Assembly (NCBI GenBank): GCA_019677205.1
Contig: JAAMXY010004506.1
Coordinates: 1-16,166, forward strand
Length of the DNA: 16,166 bases
Source of the DNA: Pinguiococcus pyrenoidosus
Taxonomy: Eukaryota > Sar > Pinguiophyceae > Pinguiochrysidales > Pinguiochrysidaceae
Direction: 5' to 3'
Part shown: positions 9,533-16,166 of the stretch, piece by piece
How the letters are laid out: every line of letters starts with the position of its first letter
Position numbering within the stretch: position 1 is the first letter of the stretch
Notes under the pieces: model-generated
What the model saw: only the letters and a program-made list of their open reading frames with translations
Databases searched by the model: none
What the model was told of the DNA's origin: nothing
Translations under genes and position numbers: made by a program

Positions 9533-10086
9533 CTGCTGCGACTTTAAACTCAGTTTGCGCCGATGCGACTGCCGCGTCGGAGTCACGCTGAGCGCTGGCG
9601 ACGGGATGTGCGGTTTGTCTTCCATGTTGCCTTTCAGGAGAGTCACATAGGAGAAGGTCGCGGTGCTAATGAGGGGGGAAAATGGCGCGCAAATCTGCGG
9701 TTTGATTTCAACGGAAACGGTCCAGTGACTCTCATAAGACTATCATGCGACTCCAGAAGCGAGCGCCCCCCTTGCGCCTGGTTCGCGCCCCGACCTCACG
9801 AAAGCACGCGCCCGCAAAGCTCACGCCCTCCAGAACATCCGAGACTTGCTAGTGAGAGCAAGGAGCGCGCCCGGTGCGCTCGTGACGGAAGTACACAGGG
9901 ACGCGGACCGAGCTTGGAGGCTTGGAATCTTGGAAGCATCCCTTCACCGCTGCATCATCTCAACTGTCTCCTCAGCAAAGGACCCCACGAAGCGTATCGC
10001 CACAGCCAGAGCTTCTTGGATTCAAAGTTGTGGGAATCGAAGACGCTCCGGGTGGAAGAGCTTTCCGAGGCAAGACGCCTTTTGCA
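9533..10086. other. Spacer upstream of the Tudor-like gene; no supported gene
   Basis: This 554-bp gap lies between the start of the Tudor-like gene and the stop of the SELENOF gene, both on the minus strand, so it should hold the Tudor-like gene's promoter. Two plus-strand open frames cross it (9563-10225 with an ATG; another open from about 9739 to 10127). The second includes a helical-looking stretch (ALQNIRDLLVRARSAPGALV), but neither matches a family I know, and both run antisense into the last SELENOF exon. I leave it unannotated as coding. Confidence 0.5.
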
Positions 10087-10960
10087 CTACTCCTCGTCTT
10101 TTAGAGAGAGGTTCAAAAAGGAGATGATCTGCTCGCGTTTCCTGGTCCCCCCAAAGAAACAGAAAAGAAAGGACAAGAGACGGGTTGAGTGGGTGAACCA
10201 CCTCTGTCCAGCTTCTAGCGCATAGTCCCTATCGAGAGGATTGCCCTCTTCTATTCTCTTTCTTGTCTTTGGCAACGGTGCGTACCATCCACCCAGCGAC
10301 ACCACATCGTCGGGGGTACTGCTGTCCTGCGGCTGCGTAGTCGCTTCATAGAGGGCCAATTGAGGTCTCCTGCCATTGACGTAGCGCAGCTTAACTCTGT
10401 CTCCGAACTGGGAATGCAAAAAGGTAAGCATGGGAATCTGTCCACATCTGGAATGGACAGCTATCTTCGAGCTCGTGCTCGCACCTGCTCAAGATGGTTA
10501 TCCACGAACTCCGCCAGTTCGAAGTATCTCCGTCGCAGCCAGGTCTTGTCCACCTTCGCACAGCAACTCTCTGTCAGAATGCCTCATTCTTCAATCTGCA
10601 CAGGCGCGAGTTTTTCTGCCACCAAACGTACGAGAAGTCTGGCGCTGGCGAAAACGCGGGGCTTCTCATCCTGGCAGCACTCCTGGCAGCGTTTCTGCCA
10701 CTGTCCCGCCGTCTTCTCGTCCAAGTGAGGGAGCACCATCTTCTCCAAGCGAACGCATCGAATGCCTGCGCGGAAAACCAGCCGCTGAGTCTCCCGTAGT
10801 TTCAAAAGCTATCCGGCATCCGCTTCACAAGACGCGTACAGGGCAGGCCGAGGCGGAATCCGTTCTCCTCGCATTTCGACATGGCGTCCTCCACCATCCT
10901 GCCCTGACTGGCGGCCAGCAGCAGCGCAACCAGCGCGAGAAAATGTCGGAAGTGCGCCAT
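10087..10960 (-). CDS. SELENOF: SELENOF/Sep15-family ER thioredoxin-fold protein, non-selenocysteine form
   Basis: Exons 10960-10840, 10765-10632, 10568-10485, 10407-10286 and 10141-10087 join in frame (introns 74, 63, 77 and 144 nt) to give 171 residues, close to the human 165. Residues 1-19 are a signal peptide. The Cys-rich part that binds UDP-glucose:glycoprotein glucosyltransferase in animals is present: C30, C41-x2-C44 (re-created across intron 1) and CQECC near 67-71. The thioredoxin-like part has SCCAK (86-90) where animals have CGUK, then VKLRYVNGRRPQLALY and the ending WKREQIISFLNLSLKDEE, close to plant homologues. The Sec position is therefore Ala, and no recoding is needed. The expected role is redox or quality control of glycoprotein folding in the ER lumen. 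The ER targeting fits the lack of a basic transit peptide. It is divergent from NDUFV2, with 287 bp between starts. Confidence 0.9.
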
Positions 10961-11247
10961 GCTCGCCGCACTGCGCCGCCAAACGCGCGCTTTTGGCCAA
11001 CGCAAAAGATCGAGATAGAAGCGCACAAGATCGATCTTGAACGATGTGAACTGCACGTCAAACCGAGTGACCGTTATAGCAATATATCTTTAGTCACAAT
11101 TCCGAAAATGGTTTTGCACAAACAACTCAACAGTTGCTGTGTAAAAGGAAACGTCTGAAAGAGAGGGGAGAGCGCTGTTGTGCGCCACAGTGTCAAAAGG
11201 GCGTCCCTTTGTGCCGCGACCTTTTCCCGCCAGTTTTGGTGTCGAAG
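10961..11247. promoter_or_regulatory. Bidirectional promoter between SELENOF and NDUFV2
   Basis: The 287 bp between the two start codons include the most AT-rich patch nearby (about 11071-11110, with AATATATC), a small perfect hairpin (CAACT at 11123-11127 and AGTTG at 11132-11136, 4-nt loop), and TTTCCCGC at 11223-11230, an exact match to the E2F consensus TTTSSCGC, 17 bp before the NDUFV2 ATG. One such 8-mer is expected by chance in a window of this size, so it is only a candidate. Confidence 0.5.
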
Positions 11248-12176
11248 ATGCTTCGTACTCTCGGCAAGCGTCTTGCGAGCTGTGCGCGCCCCGCGCGCGG
11301 CCTCCGAAGTGTGCATGCGACGAGCGCCGCGCTGACGAATTACAAGCCCAACGCTTCGGTAGCGTTGCGCCGAATTCCCTTGTCCTGCGCCAGGCGTCGG
11401 CTCATTTTCCTTCGTCCTTAGCACCGCAACACCGATGAGAACAACGAGAAGACCATGTTCGACTTCACGGAAGAGAACTACGAGCGCGTGGAGCTGATTC
11501 TCGGCAAGTACCCCGACAACTACAAGAGCGCGGCCATCATTCCCCTGCTGGACCTGGCGCAAAGACAGGTATGTCGCCCCCGTGAGCAGTAGGTTGAAGA
11601 TTCTGGGGCCCAGAGCTGACGAGAGCGCAGCACGGAGGTTGGCTGCCGCTGGCGGCGATGGACAAGGTCGCGAAGATCGTGGAGACGGAGCCGATGCGGG
11701 TCTATGAGGTGGCCACGTTCTACACCATGTTCAATCGGGAGCCGGTGGGCAAGTATTTCATCCAGCTGTGCGGCACCACGCCCTGCATGGTCTGCGGCTC
11801 GGAGGAAATCAAGAAGACGATCGAGGACTTCTGCGGCATCAAGGAGGGACAGACCAGCGCGGACGGCATGTGGACGCTGCGCGAGGTGGAGTGCCTGGGC
11901 GCCTGCGCGAACGCTCCCATGGTGCAGCTCAACGACGACTACTACGAGTGCCTCACGCCGGAGACCACTGTAGCGTTGCTAGAGGCCTGCAAGCGCGGCG
12001 AGAAGCCGGCGATGGGCGCGTGGGGCTCGTTGCCCATGAACGGACAGGTCAGCTGCGAGGGACCGCTCGGCAAGACGTGCAACCTGGAGGAGCCGCACGG
12101 GCCGGGCTTCCGCATGCGAGATGACCTGGAGGCCAAGGTGGATCCCGCCTCCGTGAAGGAGCACATGGGCTACTAA
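11248..12176 (+). CDS. NDUFV2: NADH:ubiquinone oxidoreductase 24 kDa subunit (complex I, [2Fe-2S] N1a)
   Basis: Exons 11248-11358, 11422-11568 and 11631-12176 (introns 63 and 62 nt) give 267 residues. The N-terminus ([20 protein letters not shown]) is Arg-rich and lacks acidic residues, a classic mitochondrial presequence. The mature protein follows the family closely: [36 protein letters not shown], and the four cluster ligands C133-x4-C138 (CGTTPC) and C174-x3-C178 (CLGAC), then [13 protein letters not shown]. The subunit sits in the NADH-oxidising matrix arm with NDUFV1 and carries the N1a cluster. The C-terminus is extended by about 20 residues past the usual PGF motif ([11 protein letters not shown]...HMGY). 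It is convergent with the pterin enzyme gene, 101 bp away. Confidence 0.97.
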
Positions 12177-12277
12177 TGCGAACTGCGCTTGGCGAGCCCA
12201 ACCCCGTGGTCGGCAGGGAGGGAGCTAGAAGCACGCGACTTCCGGAGCCCACGAAATAGTTGAGAAGTAGCCTGTCC

Positions 12278-12880
12278 TTAGTCTTCGTCTTCGCGACACG
12301 CTGCACAGGGCATCGGCGGCAGAGGCTGCTCGTACAGCTGCCTCCGCAGGGCGTCCAGCTCCTCGTCGTCCTCGGGCACGGCTCTTCTGTACACGGCTTG
12401 TTGCGATGCCGCCTCTGACACGGTGATCTCGACGGCGGTAACGCCCCGCGCTTTCAGCCACTCGATCGTGAACTCCTGGACAAGGTTGCACCAGAAGAAC
12501 CGGCTGATCTCCTCCGCTGTCGAGTGCACCAGCGGCAGCACTGCGCAATCCCCCCGCGGCAGGCTGAAATACGCACCGTCCTCGCAGCGAAGTACCACCT
12601 GATCCTCGCCAAGCTCCACCTCCATGACGTCGCTGTACATGGGACAGATGAAGCGCTCGTTGAGCTCCTTGCAAAGGCGCCGCGTGACCTTCTTGATGTC
12701 CCCAAAGTCCACCACATAGCCGTCGGGACCGAGGTGCGAGCCCTTCAGCGCCACGCCAACGTTGTAGTTATGCCCGTGCATCCGCTCGCGGAAGCCCGAG
12801 AACGTCACAAAGTGTGCGCAGTGGAACTTGAAGTCCTGCTTCGCGACGTACACGTCGAACGTCCCAGGATCGACGCTCAT
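12278..12880 (-). CDS. 6-pyruvoyl-tetrahydropterin synthase family protein with Glu in place of the catalytic Cys (PTPS-III-like)
   Basis: A single exon of 200 residues. The frame also opens further upstream, but only at TTG, so I start at ATG 12880, just before MSVDPGTFDV. The T-fold signature is clear: FKFHCAHFVTFSGFRERMHGHNYNV with zinc ligands H23, H35 and H37; DGYVVDFGDIKK; HSTAEEISRFFW; and the pterin-anchoring Glu in ITVSEAASQQAVY. Standard PTPS and QueD carry a catalytic Cys before the HGH. Here the residue three positions upstream is E32, giving ExxHGH, the mark of PTPS-III. By established knowledge, PTPS-III from Plasmodium and several bacteria converts dihydroneopterin triphosphate to 6-hydroxymethyl-dihydropterin and bypasses dihydroneopterin aldolase in folate synthesis. 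Assigning that activity here is inference. No targeting peptide is seen, so a cytosolic location is likely. Confidence 0.92.
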   Translation of the reverse strand: MSVDPGTFDVYVAKQDFKFHCAHFVTFSGFRERMHGHNYNVGVALKGSHLGPDGYVVDFGDIKKVTRRLCKELNERFICPMYSDVMEVELGEDQVVLRCEDGAYFSLPRGDCAVLPLVHSTAEEISRFFWCNLVQEFTIEWLKARGVTAVEITVSEAASQQAVYRRAVPEDDEELDALRRQLYEQPLPPMPCAACREDED

Positions 12881-13376
12881 CTGCAAAGCTGAAGTTGTGT
12901 GCAAGTCAGGTTGGAGCGATGTAAGGCGCTCAGAGGAGGAGTTCTCAGGCCTCTTCCTTCCCGTGGATGTCCACCGGTGCTCGCCGAGCGCTTGAGATAG
13001 CCAGGAAGCACAGGGCTGCGCAAGGTGAGCGCACGCAGCGCCTTCGTCAACCGGGAAATGCGCAGGCGTCGGACGTCAGCTGATGATCGGCAGCGACAGA
13101 GAGAGAGACGGATGGATTTCTTCCCTTTTTGGAGTTCTGTCTCGCTCACAGGTTCTCAATTTAAATTCTCAACATCCCCTTCTCAAGCCATGTATGGGGA
13201 GCACAAAGTAGCTGCTACAAACAGTAGGAAGTCAGAAGTGATTCTCCATCTATTCTACCGTGGTTCAGCCGAGTCAAGAACAGTACTGTTACCGCTCCGG
13301 GCGAACAGTTCAAGAACGAACAGTGCACCGCCGTTTAAACCGGTGTTTTGGCGCGCGTTTCCCGCGCTTCGTCAAG
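12881..13376. promoter_or_regulatory. Divergent promoter between the PTPS-like and DHHC genes
   Basis: The 496 bp between two outward-facing starts contain three copies of TTCTCAA (13153-13159, 13166-13172, 13180-13186; 13-14 nt apart), three copies of GAACAGT (13278-13284, 13303-13309, 13318-13324), the first of which lies in the perfect palindrome AACAGTACTGTT (13279-13290), and two adjacent E2F-type motifs just before the DHHC ATG. I see no coding exon here. Confidence 0.55.
13347..13365 (+). promoter_or_regulatory. Tandem E2F-type motifs
   Basis: TTTGGCGC (13347-13354) and TTTCCCGC (13358-13365) both match the E2F/DP consensus TTTSSCGC exactly. They sit 11 bp apart and end 11 bp before the ATG of the DHHC gene, so they lie in the core promoter or 5' UTR. 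Cell-cycle regulation is inferred. Confidence 0.45.
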
Positions 13377-14675
13377 ATGTCCTGGCGCTGTTCGCTCGGT
13401 AGAAACTTTTGGCACCGCTCCGGCTACTTCGGGACGGTGCTCTGCCTCGTCGGGTCTCTCTACAGCCTGCCAAACACGCCGCTGCTGCTCGACGACGGGC
13501 AGCTGGACTGGGAGAGCAGCTCGTTCTTGGCCGTCTGCGCCTTTGCGGCCGCGGTCAGTTTCTTGCTTCTGCAGGGCAGTGACCCCGGCTACCTCGATGC
13601 CCGGACGCTGCCGGAGGCCGAGCAGTCTCAGTCGCTCCTGCGGCGGGAAGGCGAGGACGACGCCGATGAAGAAGGTACCGTGTCAACATGTTTCACGTCG
13701 CGGTTTTCCTGTGTCTGACTTCCCATTGTGACAGCTGGTGCCTTAAGTACGGCGGCGAATGATCGGCTGAGGCAGAGGCCGTCCAAGGGAGGGCTGCTTG
13801 CGTCGGAGAGGGGCGACGACTTCTGCGAGATCTGTCGGGTCGTTCCGCTGCTGCGGTCCCACCATTGCCGGAGCTGTGGCCGATGCGTGGCCAGCTTTGA
13901 CCACCACTGCCCATGTCTGGGCACGTGCATCGGAGAGCGGAATGTGTGCCGCTTCTGGTGGTTCCTGTTCTTTCAGGCCACGGCGCTGTGGGTCGCGAAT
14001 GGGATGGTCTTCGAGGCCTTCACGCCGCTGCGGACCTTCCGCTCCGCGGCCGAGTGGTTGGACACCAACAGCAGCCAGATCGGCCTCTGCCTGGTGTTCT
14101 CCATCCTGGGCTGCTTCGTCTCCGGCCTGCTCGCGTTCCAGTCCTGGCTCGCCGCGACGAACACGACGGGCTTCGAGATCCGCCGGCCGGAGAGATTGCC
14201 CTACTTGAAGGGCTTCCACGATTGCGACCTCCCTTTCTCTCGAGGCCTGAATCGGAACCTCGAGGGCTTCTGTTGCCTGCGGGATGGCTGCTGCGCGGGC
14301 GCCTTCTCGACCTCGTGGAGCCCGCGCCGCTACAAGCAGCCGGAGCAGATCGATCGGTACGTGCCAAGCATCTTCCTGGTGCATGGGGAGAGCGCCGCCA
14401 ACGTCATCGCGAAGATGCATAAACGAATTGATAAGGGATTTAACTCGATGGAAAGTTCTCCTTTCCACCTGATGAACTATCAGAGGCTGAGCGACGGCGG
14501 AACCGTTGTGTTGTACGGGGGTTGGGTTGGGAGGGGGGCGCTGAGGATCGTGGATTGGCTCCGAGCTGCGCTCCCGCGAACCCGGCTCACCCAGTTGCCC
14601 TCTCCTTCTTCTCGTAGGGATTCAGACGACTGGTGGGAGAACTGGTGGGAAAACAAGTACTGGAGTTGCTGCTGA
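13377..14675 (+). CDS. DHHC-type protein S-palmitoyltransferase
   Basis: Exons 13377-13674, 13735-14512 and 14618-14675 give 377 residues. Helices 1 and 2 are around 15-37 and 48-66. They are followed by the family DPG motif (SDPGY, 68-72). The cysteine-rich domain starts at FCEIC (129-133) and includes HHCRSCGRCV and the catalytic DHHC at 155-158 in SFDHHCPCLGTCIGERN. Helices 3 (about 172-193) and 4 (about 214-238) follow, then TTGFE, close to the usual TTxE motif but one residue longer. By family knowledge the protein auto-acylates on the DHHC Cys and transfers palmitate to substrate Cys at Golgi, ER or plasma membranes. The last intron (105 nt) has a strong CT-tract and CGTAG acceptor. It is a multiple of three, so retention also keeps the frame. 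The protein ends in tryptophans and a Cys pair (KYWSCC). Confidence 0.9.
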
Positions 14676-14849
14676 GGTGGCGATGCGAACGAAGAAGGAG
14701 AGAACAAGAACAAACGGTTGGAACTCCGCACAGGATCAACTCGGGTGTGAATGAAGGCTCTACTGCCTCCGATCGATGGAAACGTCACACTCTGTCTAGC
14801 GTTGTGTCTTTCTTGTTGTTGTTTCTCTGCTTCTGTCTTTTGCCACTCT

Positions 14850-15650
14850 CTAGGGGCGCAAGTCGGCGGGGAGGAAGCCGTTCCTCGAGAGCATCTCGAC
14901 GACTTCCACGAATTCCCGCTCGGTCACGTGCACGCGGAAGTCCAGCACGTGCAGCACGGCCAGCTCCAGGCGGTTGACCTCTTGCAAGCTCACGCCTCCC
15001 ACGAGGCCCCACTCGGCATTGGTGGAGGGCGGGCCGCCGGACGCCTTGCTGTCCTCGGCCTCCTCGATGACGTCGTCTTGCACCTTGGTGGCCAGCACGC
15101 AGCAGGCCAGGAAGATGCGGTGCACGGTGTAAGGGTTGGCGGAGAAGCGGCCGGCCGTGGCCTTCGCCATGGCCCGGAGGAAGCGCAGGAGCAGCACGCA
15201 GGCGATGAGCAGGGCGGGGCAGCTGCAGCCGCTGTAGCGAGCCACGCGCTGCGCGTAGTCCCGAATGGCAATGCCCGGCACGCTGCGCGCCCAGAACAGC
15301 ACGCCCACCGGGCCACTATCTGCGGCGTCGTCCATCCGCGCGCCCTTGCTGAGGCGCACCACCTCGGAGAGGAAGTCGGCCACGGCCGTCGCCACGCGCT
15401 CCTTGACGCTCTGGCGGCCTTCGGCGCCCGTCAGCTGAGCGTCCGCGGGCGTCAGCTGCTTGAAGAGCTGCTTGCACGCCACGCTGGCGCCCATGCCACA
15501 GCTGCCGAGAGCGCGCTTGCGGCCTTCACAGCGTCGTTGCGCAGGGGCGACGGAGAGGGGCATCTTGCTGCGGCGGCGCGGGTCCGTGGTTCTCTTCAGA
15601 GGGGAGCTACGGGCCAGCGAAGGTCGGACCAGCTTGGCTTGGCTTGGCAT
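14850..15650 (-). CDS. P-type (PHO80-like) cyclin
   Basis: An intronless frame of 266 residues with an ATG at 15650 (internal Met codons offer shorter starts). The N-terminal 45 or so residues are basic and disordered. The cyclin box carries the PHO80/CYCP signature in order: VPGIAIRDYAQRVARYSGC, then NPYTVHRIFLACCVLATKVQ, then WGLVGGVSLQEVNRLE and LHVLDFRVHV. Family members bind a PHO85/CDK5-type kinase and act in phosphate signalling and cell-cycle entry. Which role applies here is not visible. The segment between the HRIF helix and the GGV motif has a small insertion (EEAEDSKASGGPPST). It is convergent with the DHHC gene (174 bp between stops). Confidence 0.92.
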   Translation of the reverse strand: MPSQAKLVRPSLARSSPLKRTTDPRRRSKMPLSVAPAQRRCEGRKRALGSCGMGASVACKQLFKQLTPADAQLTGAEGRQSVKERVATAVADFLSEVVRLSKGARMDDAADSGPVGVLFWARSVPGIAIRDYAQRVARYSGCSCPALLIACVLLLRFLRAMAKATAGRFSANPYTVHRIFLACCVLATKVQDDVIEEAEDSKASGGPPSTNAEWGLVGGVSLQEVNRLELAVLHVLDFRVHVTEREFVEVVEMLSRNGFLPADLRP

Positions 15651-16166
15651 CAGCGATTTGAATTGGGTCGGTTTACACTATTTAATCTGATAGGAACCTG
15701 ACCCGAATTACGACCAATATGAAATTTTAATCTGGAGGCCATCGCAACTTCACAGCAACTCCTGTGGAAGTTGGGTGAGGGGATGATTGGCTTCGATGAC
15801 GCCTGGAAGGAGACCATTGGCCGTGGGTCCAAGCGTGGTGACATCAGCAGGGCGAAGCGAGCGAAGTGAATCTAGCAAAGCGAGATAACGCGCCAACTTC
15901 GACAGCTGGTTGAACTGGACGATCCGGCGATCTTGGCCTTGGGAGGCCGTGATACGCCCGTACTATCCCGCCGAAGCAGTATCCAGCCTGCCATTGGTCG
16001 ATATTGCAACTTCCCGCCACGGCATCCAGAAAGCGCGGGAAATCCCGGGACTCCGTAGGGGCATCGGTCTCCATCTCGAATCTGTGGCCTCTCGCATTCC
16101 ACCGCAGATCCGTTGAATTGGATCCTTGACGATTAGAATAGCTCTTCTGCTTGTTCACAGAATTAT
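15651..16166. other. Region upstream of the cyclin gene; no supported gene
   Basis: This stretch is less GC-rich than the rest of the window. It should include the cyclin promoter. Short open frames exist on both strands (for example 15844-16158 minus and 15910-16116 plus), and one plus frame reads MIGFDDAWKETIGRG near 15783, but none shows family features. Several inverted repeats occur: AATTGGGTCGGTT at 15661-15673 against AACCTGACCCGAATT at 15695-15709 (imperfect), GGCCT-TGGG-AGGCC near 15940, and CGGGA-AA-TCCCG near 16036. It may hold a degraded repeat. Confidence 0.4.

Noticed and set aside
10584-10586. In-frame TGA near the Sep15 active site, considered as a selenocysteine codon
   Set aside because: It lies inside a 63-nt intron with a GTACGT donor. 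Reading through it inserts about 21 residues that do not fit the family, while splicing gives the expected length and alignment.
12881-12904. Upstream extension of the PTPS-like protein to position 12904
   Set aside because: The extension begins at TTG, not ATG; the first ATG is at 12880 and leaves the whole domain intact.
13743-14468. Minus-strand 241-codon open frame
   Set aside because: It is antisense to the DHHC domain, whose catalytic motif and membrane helices are clear on the plus strand.
14618-14977. Alternative last DHHC exon in another phase (a long Arg-rich tail)
   Set aside because: It would require a weaker donor and run antisense into the cyclin coding region; the short tail ending at 14675 fits the phase of the GTACGG donor.
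14751-15701. Plus-strand 316-codon open frame
   Set aside because: It is antisense to the cyclin gene and His/Ala/Arg-rich with no domain.
1-16166. CRISPR arrays, bacterial operons, tRNA or rRNA genes
   Set aside because: No spaced direct-repeat array, ribosome-binding sites or recognisable tRNA/rRNA segments were seen; the genes are intron-bearing and eukaryotic.

Overview
This is a nuclear DNA window from a GC-rich, gene-dense, intron-bearing eukaryote. It is most likely a flagellated alga with a complex (secondary, red-lineage) plastid. The evidence is short GT-AG introns (mostly about 60-145 nt); a mitochondrial complex I subunit with a transit peptide; a protein that looks like the dynein-assembly factor DAAF9, which implies motile cilia; and two neighbouring genes that each begin with a signal peptide followed directly by an aromatic- or leucine-started basic stretch, the bipartite presequence used to enter red-derived complex plastids. 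A heterokont such as a pelagophyte is a reasonable guess, but the exact lineage cannot be fixed from this window.

Layout, left to right. 1-3285 (-): the visible N-terminal part of a DAAF9-like protein in two exons, running off the left edge. Its promoter is shared head-to-head with 3839-4853 (+), a four-exon plastid-targeted protein that fuses a bacterial-type MJ0042 zinc ribbon to an RRM. 5195-6231 (+): a six-exon, 208-residue protein of unknown function, predicted to be plastid-targeted and to carry two membrane helices. 6364-9532 (-): a gene of about 13 exons for an acidic coiled-coil protein with a Tudor-like N-terminal domain, convergent with the previous gene. 10087-10960 (-): a five-exon SELENOF/Sep15-family ER protein without selenocysteine, head-to-head with 11248-12176 (+), the NDUFV2 24 kDa [2Fe-2S] subunit of complex I. 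12278-12880 (-): an intronless PTPS-family pterin enzyme whose catalytic cysteine is replaced by glutamate (ExxHGH), convergent with NDUFV2 and head-to-head with 13377-14675 (+), a DHHC palmitoyltransferase. 14850-15650 (-): an intronless P-type (PHO80-like) cyclin. 15651-16166 holds no gene that can be supported.

The genes do not form one pathway. They are ordinary eukaryotic single genes packed with short spacers, alternating between divergent (shared promoter) and convergent arrangements. The most novel parts are the plastid pair at 3839-6231 (zinc ribbon-RRM chimera and unknown membrane protein), the Tudor-like/coiled-coil gene, and the Glu-type PTPS, which suggests a folate-route bypass. 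All splice models were built by eye from GT-AG signals, reading phase and protein plausibility. They close in frame, but transcript data should replace them where available.
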